Shown here: positions 6,229-13,920 of the stretch, one piece after another | Position numbering within the stretch: position 1 is the stretch's first letter | Layout of the letters: each line of letters begins with the position of its first letter | From: an uncultured Clostridia bacterium | Lineage (GTDB): Bacteria; Bacillota; Clostridia; TANB77; CAG-508 | Length of the DNA: 15,413 nt | Reading direction: 5' to 3' | NCBI GenBank assembly: GCA_948891265.1 | Contig: CAQUBD010000037.1 | Location: forward strand, 1-15,413 | Translations under genes and position numbers: made by a program | The notes under the pieces: model-generated | Told to the model about the DNA's origin: nothing | What the model saw: the letters and a program-made list of their open reading frames with translations, nothing else | Database searches by the model: none

Positions 6229-6711
6229 AATCGAAGATATTTACCAATACAACGTGAGGATAAAAATAAAAAGTTAATATTGACAAATGACTTCGAATTG
6301 CATATAATTGAAATGAAGAAAGCAAAAGAAATATTGGGAAATAATAAAGATGATAAAGTAGCACAATGGATGAGTTTCTTAGACAATCCAAATAGTATGG
6401 AGGTAAAGAATATGAGCGAAAATAACCAAGATATTAATGAAGCTTTAGAACAGTTGAGAAAATTAAGTGCAAATAAACAATTAAGAGAAATGCTAGATAG
6501 AGAAGAAAGATATGAAAGAGACCGTAGGGCAGAAATGCAATATGCAAAAGAAGAAGCTCAGGAAGAAGGATTAGCAAAAGGACGAGCAGAAAATAAGAGA
6601 GAAGTAATAGTTGAAATGTTAAAAAAAGGACTGCCAGAAGAATTAATAGCAGAAATTGTACATGTAACGGAAAAAGAAATAATAGAGATAAATAAAAAAC
6701 TAACTAAATAA
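6229..6711 (+). pseudogene. C-terminal remnant of an Rpn/PDDEXK_2 family nuclease-transposase
   Basis: The readable protein EDKNKKLILTNDFELHIIEMKKAKE, followed by a Trp-containing WMSFLDNP block, a Glu/Lys/Arg-rich coiled stretch (EEAQEEGLAKGRAENKR) and a final LLKKGLPEELIAEI-like helix-turn-helix-looking tail, is the normal C-terminal third of Rpn family recombination-promoting nuclease/putative transposase proteins (PDDEXK_2, PF12784). The N-terminal half with the PD-(D/E)xK catalytic residues is missing. Upstream of about 6229 the frame continues open but translates repeat-element DNA (hairpins B and C), so the ATG at 6082 is not a credible native start. The remnant keeps an internal gene start at 6412. 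A hairpin resembling part of the repeat element closes it at 6716-6762. Confidence 0.75.
6412..6711 (+). CDS. Possible short Rpn C-terminal protein (RpnS-like) from an internal start
   Basis: Inside the Rpn remnant, GGAGGT (6399-6404) lies 8 bp before ATG 6412, giving a 99-aa reading frame that begins MSENNQDINEALEQLRKL and is highly charged and helical throughout, with likely coiled coil over about residues 8-70. In enterobacterial Rpn genes, an internally started C-terminal protein is known to act as an antitoxin of the full-length nuclease. Whether this PDDEXK_2 branch works the same way is inference. In a decayed gene one would not expect a good internal ribosome binding site and an intact frame to be kept by selection for the nuclease, but decay may simply be recent. 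No promoter was identified just upstream. Confidence 0.45.
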   Translation: MSENNQDINEALEQLRKLSANKQLREMLDREERYERDRRAEMQYAKEEAQEEGLAKGRAENKREVIVEMLKKGLPEELIAEIVHVTEKEIIEINKKLTK

Positions 6712-6766
6712 TTGTATAGGGTATGAAATATTTGTAATAGCAAAATTTTAATCATACCCTATTATT
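6712..6766. repeat. Partial copy of the repeat hairpin / terminator of the Rpn remnant
   Basis: ATAGGGTATGA (6716-6726) pairs perfectly with TCATACCCTAT (6752-6762), preceded by TTGTATAGG. The loop ends in AAAATTTTAAT, as the hairpin C loop of copy 2 does just before its CATG arm. Hairpin C arms read GGGGCATG, GAGGCATG and here AGGGTATG, each with a matching complement. The TATTATTATA that follows would also let it act as a terminator. Confidence 0.55.
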
Positions 6767-6849
6767 ATAAATTCTAATACGTAATTAGATATATACATTT
6801 ACAAAAATAAAGAAACTCTTTTCAAGTGTTTAGTGACTATACAAATTAC

Positions 6850-6879
6850 TTGATATAAAGTATAACTTTATGGTATTAT
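6850..6879 (+). promoter_or_regulatory. Promoter of the M16 peptidase operon
   Basis: TTGATA (6850-6855), 18 bp, TATTAT (6874-6879). An 8-bp inverted repeat, AAGTATAA (6858-6865) with TTATACTT (6876-6883), covers the spacer and -10 and could be an operator. The rest of 6767-6940 is AT-rich without a recognisable gene. Confidence 0.55.
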
Positions 6880-6940
6880 ACTTAAAGTTTAGGATAAAAT
6901 ATAAATATTGAAAAATAATTGAATAGGGAGAGTGATCTTT

Positions 6941-8209
6941 TTGAAATATGATAAAATAGATATAAAAAATGGAATAAAACTTCATACAATTCAAACAGAC
7001 AAATTTAAAACAAATCTAATATCTGTAATTTTAACAACAAAATTAGATAGAGAAAATGTAACAAGAAATGCATTAATACCAGCAGTACTAAGAAGAGGGA
7101 CAGCAAGTTTAAATACACAAGAAGAAATTAACAAAAAATTAGAAGAAATGTATGGAGCAAGTTTAGACTGTGGATTAGATAAAACAGGAGATAATCAAGT
7201 TTTAAAGTTTTATATTGAATCAGTGAATGATGAGTTTTTACCACAAGATGGTGAAAATATGCTAAAAACATCTATGGATAATATATTAGAGATGATATTT
7301 AATCCATATATAGAAAATAATTGTTTTAAAAAAGAGTATGTAGAACAAGAAAAAGAAAATTTAAAACAAATAATTGAAGGAAAAATAGACAATAAGGCAA
7401 GATATGCATTAGATAGATGTATAGAAGAAATGTATAAAGATGAGCCATATGGGTTATATAAATATGGATATGTTCAGGACCTAAGCAATATAGACGAAAA
7501 AAATTTGTATGAACATTATAGTAATTTAATAAATGAATGCAAGATAGATATATTTGTTTCAGGAATATTAGATGATAATGTAGAACAATTAATTAATCAT
7601 AATGAAAATATTAGTAAACTTAAAGATAGAGAAGCAAAATATGTAGTTCCAAGAGTAAAATCTAAAAAATCTGAGAGAGAAAACATTGTACAAGAATCAA
7701 TGGAAGTAAATCAAGGAAAGTTAATAATAGGATTAGATATAGATTTCGATAATGAAGATTTAAGGTATGATGCAATGATTTATAATAGCATATTAGGGGG
7801 AAGTGCAAACTCAAAACTATTCCAAAATGTAAGAGAAAAAGCAAGTTTAGCATATACAGCAAGTTCTAATTATTATAGATTTAAAAACAATATATTTATA
7901 AATTGTGGAATAGAAATAGATAATTTTGATAAAGCACTAAAAATTATAAAAGAGCAAATTGAGGAAATGAAAAAAGGCAATTTTACAGACGAAGAAGTAG
8001 AAAATGCAAAGCAAGGAATAATTGCAGCAATAAAATCTATAGATGATGAACAAGATACAGAAATAACTTACTATTTTGGACAAGAACTATCAGAAAAAAA
8101 ACTTGGTATAAGTGAATATATAGAAAGAGTAACTAAAATAGATAAACAAAAAGTTTTAAATATTGCAAATAAAGTAAGTGTAGATACAATATATTTTCTT
8201 AAACAATAA
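6941..8209 (+). CDS. M16B family peptidase-like subunit without the zinc motif (YmfF-like)
   Basis: The product has 422 aa from TTG 6941. That start is preferred to GTG 6932 because GGGAG (6926-6930) lies only 1 bp before the GTG but 10 bp before the TTG. At residues 46-52, where active M16 enzymes carry HxxEH, the sequence reads PAVLRRG, so it cannot bind zinc there. The C-terminal half keeps the Arg...Tyr substrate-binding pair (REKASLAY, R298 and Y305). This is the pattern of the non-catalytic partner in M16B heterodimers, with the next gene supplying the zinc site. In Firmicutes this pair is common (ymfF/ymfH in Bacillus); the natural substrate is not firmly established. The gap to the next gene is 41 bp. 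Confidence 0.85.
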   Translation: MKYDKIDIKNGIKLHTIQTDKFKTNLISVILTTKLDRENVTRNALIPAVLRRGTASLNTQEEINKKLEEMYGASLDCGLDKTGDNQVLKFYIESVNDEFLPQDGENMLKTSMDNILEMIFNPYIENNCFKKEYVEQEKENLKQIIEGKIDNKARYALDRCIEEMYKDEPYGLYKYGYVQDLSNIDEKNLYEHYSNLINECKIDIFVSGILDDNVEQLINHNENISKLKDREAKYVVPRVKSKKSERENIVQESMEVNQGKLIIGLDIDFDNEDLRYDAMIYNSILGGSANSKLFQNVREKASLAYTASSNYYRFKNNIFINCGIEIDNFDKALKIIKEQIEEMKKGNFTDEEVENAKQGIIAAIKSIDDEQDTEITYYFGQELSEKKLGISEYIERVTKIDKQKVLNIANKVSVDTIYFLKQ

Positions 8210-8250
8210 TAAATAGAGATGTGTCCCCAATGGGACAAGGAGGTAAATTG

Positions 8251-9522
8251 ATGCAAATAATAGAAAATTTGAAAGTTAAGGAAAAATTATATATTGAAAA
8301 ATTAGAAAATGGATTAACTGTTATGATAATTCCTAAAAAAGGAATACAAAAGAAATATATTATTTGGGGTACAAATTATGGCTCAAATGATAGTACTTTT
8401 ATAGTTCCAGGAGAATCTGATGTAACAGAAGTTCCTAAAGGAGTAGCTCATTTTCTAGAACATAAAATGTTTGAACAGGAAAATGGGAAAAATAGTTTAG
8501 ATGTACTAACTTCATTAGGTGTTAATGCAAATGCTTATACAACAAATAACCATACAGCATATTTATATGAGTGTACAGATAATTTTTATGAAGCCTTAGA
8601 CGAATTTATGAATTATGTTCAACATCCATATTTTACTGATGAAAATGTTGAAAAGGAAAAGGGAATAATTGGCCAAGAAATTATGATGTATGATGATTAT
8701 CCAGATTGGAAAGTTTATTTAAATGCATTAGAATGTATGTATCATAATAATCCTGTAAAACTTGATATTACAGGGACAATTGAAACAATTTCACATATTG
8801 ATAAGGATATATTATATAAATGTTATAATACTTTTTATAACCCATCAAATATGGCAATGGTAATATCAGGGGACTTTGAACCTGAAAAGTTGTTAGAAGA
8901 AATAAAGAAAAGATTAATAGAAAATAAGTCTAATGGTGAAATAAAAAGGATATTTGAAAACGAACCTAAAGAGATTGTAAAAGCAAAAGCTGAGCAAAAT
9001 ATGGAAGTTAGTCAACCACTTTACACTATTGGAATAAAAGATATTCCAGCAGAAGAGAAAGAAAGAGTTAGAAAACATATTACAATTGAAATCTTATTAA
9101 ATATTATAATTGGTGCAAGTTCAGAGTTATATAAAAAATTGTATGATATGGGAAATTGCTATTTTGTACCAAGTATTGAATACGAATTTGATAGAAATTA
9201 TGCATTTGTTCTAATAAGTGGACAATCAAATAATCCAGAGGAATTGTTTAACATGTTAAAAAAACAAGTAAATGAATTTGTTAACAAAGGTATTAGTGAA
9301 GATGATTTTGAAAGAACTAGAAAAATGATATATGGAGAATATATTAAAGAATATAATGATGTCACAACTATTTCTAGAATGTTTTTATCAGATTATTTTA
9401 AAGGAATAAATAGTTTTGACTATTTAGAGGAAATTAACGCAATAAATGTAGAATATTTAAACCAAGTGTTAAAAGATGTTTTTAAAAAGGAAAATATGAT
9501 ATTATCTGTTGTAAAAAATTAG
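8251..9522 (+). CDS. M16B family zinc metallopeptidase (YmfH-like)
   Basis: The product has 423 aa. AAGGAGGT (8237-8244) selects ATG 8251 over an in-frame GTG at 8221. The inverted zinc motif HFLEH is at residues 67-71 (zinc ligands H67 and H71, catalytic base E70), and E143 in KGIIGQEI, seven residues after E136, is the expected third ligand. The C-terminal half lacks a clear Arg...Tyr pair at the position where the preceding protein has it, so the two subunits look complementary and probably form a heterodimeric clamp-shaped peptidase in the cytoplasm that degrades peptides. The gene ends before a strong terminator, which closes a two-gene operon. Confidence 0.9.
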   Translation: MQIIENLKVKEKLYIEKLENGLTVMIIPKKGIQKKYIIWGTNYGSNDSTFIVPGESDVTEVPKGVAHFLEHKMFEQENGKNSLDVLTSLGVNANAYTTNNHTAYLYECTDNFYEALDEFMNYVQHPYFTDENVEKEKGIIGQEIMMYDDYPDWKVYLNALECMYHNNPVKLDITGTIETISHIDKDILYKCYNTFYNPSNMAMVISGDFEPEKLLEEIKKRLIENKSNGEIKRIFENEPKEIVKAKAEQNMEVSQPLYTIGIKDIPAEEKERVRKHITIEILLNIIIGASSELYKKLYDMGNCYFVPSIEYEFDRNYAFVLISGQSNNPEELFNMLKKQVNEFVNKGISEDDFERTRKMIYGEYIKEYNDVTTISRMFLSDYFKGINSFDYLEEINAINVEYLNQVLKDVFKKENMILSVVKN

Positions 9523-9553
9523 ATATTTTTTGAATGAAAAAATTGTAATAATC

Positions 9554-9599
9554 ACAGCATAAAAATAGAAAAATATTTTATGCTGTTTTTTTTTATTTT
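9554..9599 (+). terminator. Rho-independent terminator of the M16 operon
   Basis: ACAGCATAAAA (9554-9564) pairs with TTTTATGCTGT (9576-9586) across an 11-nt A-rich loop, followed by a long T-run. Confidence 0.85.
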
Positions 9600-9603
9600 T
9601 ATA

Positions 9604-9610
9604 TGTCGAA
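9604..9610 (+). promoter_or_regulatory. Spo0A box (0A box) upstream of the Spo0E-like gene
   Basis: TGTCGAA is a perfect match to the Spo0A binding core. It lies 120 bp before the Spo0E-like start and 50 bp before a TTGACT that could be its -35 (9660-9665; the -10 TAATTT at 9683-9688 is weak). A 7-bp match can arise by chance; the gene behind it makes it plausible. Confidence 0.4.
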
Positions 9611-9729
9611 AAATGAAAAAAATGGTCATACGAAAGTTGCTAAAAAACGTTGAAGATACTTGACTTGAATGTTTTTGTGTGCTAATTTATAAGTATACGG
9701 AAGATAAAAATAAAAAAGGAGAGATTTGT

Positions 9730-9900
9730 ATGTTAAATGAAGAAATTTGTAAATTAAGAGATAAATTAAATAAAAGTATAGAAAAAGGCGACGATTATAG
9801 CATAACATATAAATTAAGTGTTGAGTTAGATGAATTAATTGCTAAATATTACAATAAATTAAAAAGTGGAAAAAATATTACTAATAATAATACAAACTAA
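9730..9900 (+). CDS. Spo0E-like aspartyl-phosphate phosphatase (sporulation regulator)
   Basis: The product has 56 aa, starting at ATG 9730 with AAAGGAGAG (9715-9723) 6 bp upstream. The frame is open back to 9679, but no ribosome binding site supports that. The sequence begins MLNEEICKLRDKLNKSI and then has KLSVELDELIAKYYNK, matching the family's two-helix hairpin and its conserved Ser-x-Glu-Leu-Asp-x-Leu-Ile-x-x-Tyr motif (here about residues 30-40). Spo0E family phosphatases remove phosphate from Spo0A~P and delay sporulation. Length and layout are normal for the family. The gene stands alone, with a possible Spo0A box upstream, which would allow feedback; this is inference. No terminator with a clear T-run follows it. 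Confidence 0.8.
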   Translation: MLNEEICKLRDKLNKSIEKGDDYSITYKLSVELDELIAKYYNKLKSGKNITNNNTN

Positions 9901-10051
9901 CATTTAATTATTGTGGATACTATTCCCAAGAAAGACTCAAAGGAAAATAGTTGAACAATATGATGTAATGTTTTTGTTCCAACTGTGCATCATTGCATTT
10001 CGTTACATATTATAATTTTTCAAAATACCTAAACTAAAAAAGATAAATGTA
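9901..10051. repeat. Intergenic inverted repeats between the Spo0E-like and SNF2 genes
   Basis: No gene was seen. AGTTGAACAA (9949-9958) can pair with TTGTTCCAACT (9973-9983) with one bulge, and ATGATG (9960-9965) with CATCAT (9988-9993). ATGTAA (9963-9968) can alternatively pair with TTACAT (10003-10008), so mutually exclusive folds exist. There is no T-run, so they are not obvious terminators. Confidence 0.3.
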
Positions 10052-10080
10052 TTGCTAAATTACCAAAAATATTATATAAT
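10052..10080 (+). promoter_or_regulatory. Sigma-A promoter of the SNF2 helicase gene
   Basis: TTGCTA (10052-10057), 17 bp, TATAAT (10075-10080). The expected transcript start is only a few bases before the ribosome binding site AAAGGAGAG (10093-10101), so the leader is very short. Confidence 0.65.
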
Positions 10081-10106
10081 ATAGCATCGAGTAAAGGAGA
10101 GAACCA

Positions 10107-13100
10107 ATGCTAGTAAATAATAATATTATAGAAGAATTGTTATATGATGCAGGAAATTCAAGAGCAGAAAAGGCAAAAGAAATAGTAAAAGAAAAAAGAG
10201 TAAGAGTGATCAAAAGTGACTACGAAAATGAAAATAATTTTGAGTTACAAGGAAAAGCATATGGAAATGATATTTATGATACATATATAGATATAAAAAA
10301 TGGAGAAATACAATCAATAGAATGCACATGCCCAGATTATCATAGGACATATGGAGTGTGTAAACATAGTCTAGCAACAATATTGGCATTTAATGATATA
10401 CAATTAGATGAGTTACAATATATAAATAAAAATGAAATACAAAAAAATGTGATAAATACCAAAGAACAAAAAAATAGAAATAAATATAATAGTTTTAACC
10501 AAATCGTAAAAACATTGTACAATGAAGAATTAGATGAGATAGATTCTAATTTAGACATAGAATTAAAAAACAAAGGAACTATTAAAATTGAACCTAAAAT
10601 AATATATGATAAATTTACTAGAGAAATGAAAATTGAATTTAAGATTGGAAATAAAAGAATGTACAAATTAAAGGATTTAGCGGAATTTTACAAGTTAATG
10701 CTAAATAATGAGTTTTATAGATATGGAGACAAGCTAGAATTTGTACATAGAAAAGAGATGTTTGAAAGTGATAGCCAAGAACTATTACAATTTTTAATGA
10801 AATATGCAGAAATAATTGCATTTACTAATTCTAATGCAAATTCAAATTATAAATATTATGGTAAGGCTTTAAATGAAAGTAGCATAATTATAGGAAATAC
10901 AGCAATTGATGAATTATTTGAAGTACTAAAAGAAAAAAAAGTAATAATAGAAAGAGACTATGATAAAAATATAATACAATTTATAGACAAAAATCCTGAA
11001 TTGGAGTTTAGATTAGAGAAGGTTTCAACATTTGACTATAGAATAATAGCAACTTTTGATGTTTTTAAAACCGTAATATTAAAAGGAAATAAATACCAAT
11101 ATATTTTAGATGGTGGAGGGTTATATAGATGTAGTAAAGAATTTGAAAATACAACCTTAAGATTACTAAAATTATTTAGAGAAAATTATTTAACACAAGT
11201 ATTAATAAATAGAGATGGATTAGGAGAACTATTCTCTGTAATTTTGCCTAAAGTAAAAAATGCAATAAAAATAGATGAAAATATACAAGAAGAAGTAAAA
11301 GAATATCAACCAGAAAGATTATCAGTAAAAGTATTTTTAGATTTTGATGAAAATAATTATATTATTGCTGATGTTAAATTATGTTATGGAGAAAATGAGT
11401 TTAATCCACTAAATCAAGAAGAAGAAAAAAATATACAATATTCTAGAAATATAATTGAAGAAACAAAAGCAATGAATGTTTTTAGAAAGACGGGTTTTAT
11501 GTTTGATGTTAAAAATCTAAGATTTATATTGCCAGATGAAGAAAAAATATATCAATTTTTGAGTAATGATATTAATTATTATATGGCAAAATTTGAAGTA
11601 TTAGCAACGGACAATTTTAAATCAAAAGAAATTATAAGACCGAAGATAACTTCATTAGGAGTAAGAGTGGAAAATAATCTATTATCAATTGATTTATCAC
11701 AATTAAATATAGATTTAGAAGAACTTGAAGAAGTAGTAAAAAGATATAAATTGAAAAAGAAATATCATAGATTAAAAGATGGGACATTTATAGATTTAGA
11801 AGATAGTAGTGAAATTGATTTCATTAATAAATTAATATCAGGAACAAATATAGATTATAAAGAGTTAGAAACAGGAAACATCAGACTACCAGTTAATAGA
11901 ACACTATATTTGAATCAACTACTAGAAGGAATAAAAGGAACACAAATTATAGAAAATGCAGACTATAAAAATCTTATAGATGGATTAGATAAAGATTCAC
12001 TTGATGAAGATGAAAAAATACCAGAACAATTAGAACAGATTTTAAGACCATATCAAAGAACTGGATTTAAATGGCTAAAAACATTAGATAGATATAAATT
12101 TGGAGGGATTCTTGCTGATGATATGGGACTTGGAAAAACAATACAGATAATATCTATACTTTTAGACTATAAAGAAAATAATAAAGAAAGAAAAACAAGT
12201 ATAGTAGTATCACCAAGCTCGCTTTCGCTAAATTGGAAAAATGAAATTGAAAAATTCGCATCAGATTTAAAGGTACAAGTTGTTAGAGGCACAGCAACAG
12301 AAAGAAAGAAAATAATTGAAAATGTAGAAAATTGGGATTTAATAATTACATCATATGATTTATTAAAAAGAGATATTGAAATATATAAAGAAAGAAATTA
12401 TAATTTTAAATTTATAATAGCAGATGAAGCTCAATATTTAAAAAATAATAATACTAAGAATGCGAAAGCAATAAAACAATTAAATGCAGAAACAATATTT
12501 GCATTAACGGGAACACCAATAGAAAATTCTTTGGCAGAGCTATGGTCGATTTTTGATTTAATAATGCCAGGATACTTATTTAATTACAAAGAATTTAAAT
12601 CAACATATGAAACAGCAATAGTTAAAGATGAGGATAATGAGGCAATGAATAAATTAAGAATGCTTATAGAGCCTTTTATATTAAGAAGGACTAAAAAACA
12701 AGTATTAACAGAATTGCCAGAAAAAACTATAACAGTTTTAAATAACGAAATGGAAGAAGAACAAAAAAAATTATATTTATCATATTTGGTACAGGCAAAA
12801 CAAGAATTACAAAGTGAAATAAACATAAATGGGTATGAAAGAAGTCAAATTAAAATATTGGCAGCACTTACAAGATTAAGACAAATTTGTTGTCATCCAG
12901 AATTATTTATTGATAATTATAAAGGTAGTAGTAGTAAATTAGAACAATGTATTGAAATCATAGAAGATGGCATAAAGGCAGGACATAAGATATTACTATT
13001 TTCAAGTTATACTTCAATGTTTGAAATAATTGAAAAACAATTAAAAGAAAGAAATATAAATTATTTTAAATTGACTGGATCAACAAAAGTTGATGAGAGA

Positions 13101-13442
13101 ATAGACCTTGTTGATGAATTTAATAGAAGTCCAGAAATAGGAGTGTTTTTAATATCTTTAAAAGCAGGTGGAACAGGACTTAATTTGATTGGAGCAGATA
13201 TGGTTATTCATTATGACCCATGGTGGAACATTTCTGCTGAAAATCAGGCAACAGATAGAGCATATAGGATTGGACAAAAAAATAATGTACAAGTATATAA
13301 GTTAATAACAAAGGATTCTATAGAAGAAAAAATTTTCGAATTGCAGCAGAGAAAGGCTAAACTTACTGATAATATACTTAATACTCAAACTACCTTTATT
13401 AATAAACTTTCGAAAGATGAAATTATGGACTTATTTAATTGA
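10107..13442 (+). CDS. SWIM zinc-finger and SNF2/Swi2-type helicase
   Basis: The product has 1111 aa and looks complete. An N-terminal SWIM zinc finger (C73-x-C75-x9-C85-x-H87) is followed by a long middle region (about 120-640) of the bacterial SNF2-associated type. The SNF2 ATPase comes last: Walker A GLGKT (K677), DEAQ box (773-776), a GTPIENSLAELW block, and in the second RecA domain AGGTGLNL and QATDRAYRIGQ (1047-1057, arginine fingers). These proteins are ATP-driven double-stranded DNA translocases that remodel or displace DNA-bound proteins, for example RNA polymerase; the exact role of this bacterial group is not settled. No methylase, nuclease or other defence gene adjoins it, so I take it as the common housekeeping-type SNF2 protein of Firmicutes rather than part of a defence island. 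Start ATG 10107 has a ribosome binding site at 10093-10101. Confidence 0.92.
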   Translation: MLVNNNIIEELLYDAGNSRAEKAKEIVKEKRVRVIKSDYENENNFELQGKAYGNDIYDTYIDIKNGEIQSIECTCPDYHRTYGVCKHSLATILAFNDIQLDELQYINKNEIQKNVINTKEQKNRNKYNSFNQIVKTLYNEELDEIDSNLDIELKNKGTIKIEPKIIYDKFTREMKIEFKIGNKRMYKLKDLAEFYKLMLNNEFYRYGDKLEFVHRKEMFESDSQELLQFLMKYAEIIAFTNSNANSNYKYYGKALNESSIIIGNTAIDELFEVLKEKKVIIERDYDKNIIQFIDKNPELEFRLEKVSTFDYRIIATFDVFKTVILKGNKYQYILDGGGLYRCSKEFENTTLRLLKLFRENYLTQVLINRDGLGELFSVILPKVKNAIKIDENIQEEVKEYQPERLSVKVFLDFDENNYIIADVKLCYGENEFNPLNQEEEKNIQYSRNIIEETKAMNVFRKTGFMFDVKNLRFILPDEEKIYQFLSNDINYYMAKFEVLATDNFKSKEIIRPKITSLGVRVENNLLSIDLSQLNIDLEELEEVVKRYKLKKKYHRLKDGTFIDLEDSSEIDFINKLISGTNIDYKELETGNIRLPVNRTLYLNQLLEGIKGTQIIENADYKNLIDGLDKDSLDEDEKIPEQLEQILRPYQRTGFKWLKTLDRYKFGGILADDMGLGKTIQIISILLDYKENNKERKTSIVVSPSSLSLNWKNEIEKFASDLKVQVVRGTATERKKIIENVENWDLIITSYDLLKRDIEIYKERNYNFKFIIADEAQYLKNNNTKNAKAIKQLNAETIFALTGTPIENSLAELWSIFDLIMPGYLFNYKEFKSTYETAIVKDEDNEAMNKLRMLIEPFILRRTKKQVLTELPEKTITVLNNEMEEEQKKLYLSYLVQAKQELQSEININGYERSQIKILAALTRLRQICCHPELFIDNYKGSSSKLEQCIEIIEDGIKAGHKILLFSSYTSMFEIIEKQLKERNINYFKLTGSTKVDERIDLVDEFNRSPEIGVFLISLKAGGTGLNLIGADMVIHYDPWWNISAENQATDRAYRIGQKNNVQVYKLITKDSIEEKIFELQQRKAKLTDNILNTQTTFINKLSKDEIMDLFN

Positions 13443-13455
13443 AAGTATATAAAAT

Positions 13456-13477
13456 AGCCCTATGTATACATAGGGCT
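13456..13477. terminator. Bidirectional terminator between convergent genes
   Basis: A perfect 22-bp palindrome, whose outer arms AGCCCTAT and ATAGGGCT pair around GTATAC. It lies 13 bp after the SNF2 stop and 19 bp from the end of the minus-strand gene. The T-run is poor on the plus strand (CTTTGG) and better on the minus strand (ATTTTATA). Confidence 0.65.
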
Positions 13478-13496
13478 TTGGATTAAAATTTAATTG

Positions 13497-13763
13497 TTAT
13501 TTACAAACATATAAAGGACAAGGGGCTCCTATACAGGTCTCTGACATTCTTTCTAAATCAGAAGGAATATCTTTAGTAAAGCCATCATCAAACTTAATGG
13601 TATACCAAACTTCTCCCTCAATTGGACGCCAGCCTACAATTTCAGCATATTCTCCAGCATGCTCCTTTGAGTCATGCCGCATCTGAACAAACATGTGAGA
13701 ATTAATAAAATCAACTAAGAAACTTAATTCATTTTTTGTAAATCCTAAATTGTTACCAGCCAT
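13497..13763 (-). CDS. Hypothetical 88-aa protein with three C-terminal cysteines
   Basis: I do not recognise the family. ATG 13763-13761 follows AAAGGAGG (13777-13770) at 6 bp. The protein starts MAGNNLGFTKNELSFLVDFI, a likely amphipathic helix, has a central region that looks like beta strand around VGWRPIEGEVWYTIKF (43-58), and ends with C77-x4-C82-x4-C87-K, which could bind a metal or form disulfides. There is no signal peptide or membrane segment. Its codons use more G and C than the neighbouring genes (for example the DNA at about 13621-13685), hinting at a different origin. It has its own promoter and shares a motif upstream with the LiaF-like operon at the start of the window. Confidence 0.65.
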   Translation of the reverse strand: MAGNNLGFTKNELSFLVDFINSHMFVQMRHDSKEHAGEYAEIVGWRPIEGEVWYTIKFDDGFTKDIPSDLERMSETCIGAPCPLYVCK

Positions 13764-13805
13764 AGTAAACCTCCTTTATGAAAACATACATCAAGTTATA
13801 AGGGA

Positions 13806-13834
13806 AGTATAACATATATAGTTTGATAATGCAA
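13806..13834 (-). promoter_or_regulatory. Putative sigma-A promoter of the 88-aa gene
   Basis: On the minus strand TTGCAT (13834-13829) and TATACT (13811-13806) have a 17-bp spacer and a TG-type extension before the -10. The -35 is the same imperfect hexamer as at 114-119. Confidence 0.5.
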
Positions 13835-13840
13835 GTACTT

Positions 13841-13876
13841 TGGCAATCGCTTAAAAATCATTTGGTCATATAGACT
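13841..13876 (-). promoter_or_regulatory. Shared upstream motif, copy 2 (possible operator)
   Basis: Read on the minus strand, it repeats the blocks GTCT, TATGACCAAAT, ATTTTTAA and CGATTGC of 70-105 in order. It ends 8 bp before the TTGCAT of the 88-aa gene (10 bp in copy 1). It also sits in the region where the divergent trmFO promoter should be. No good promoter for trmFO was found; TATAAA at 13887-13892 is the best -10 candidate. Confidence 0.45.
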
Positions 13877-13920
13877 AGACAAACAATATAAAAATTAGAA
13901 AAGGAGAAATGAGATTAAAT

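Noticed and set aside
6932..6940. GTG start for the first M16 gene
   Set aside because: The ribosome binding site GGGAG lies 1 bp away; TTG 6941 has a workable distance and gives the usual N-terminus.
8221..8250. GTG start for the second M16 gene
   Set aside because: The strong AAGGAGGT lies downstream of it and serves ATG 8251.
10107..13442. SNF2 helicase as part of a phage-defence system
   Set aside because: No partner gene (nuclease, methylase, phospholipase D-like) lies next to it, and SWIM plus SNF2 proteins of this length are common single genes in Firmicutes.
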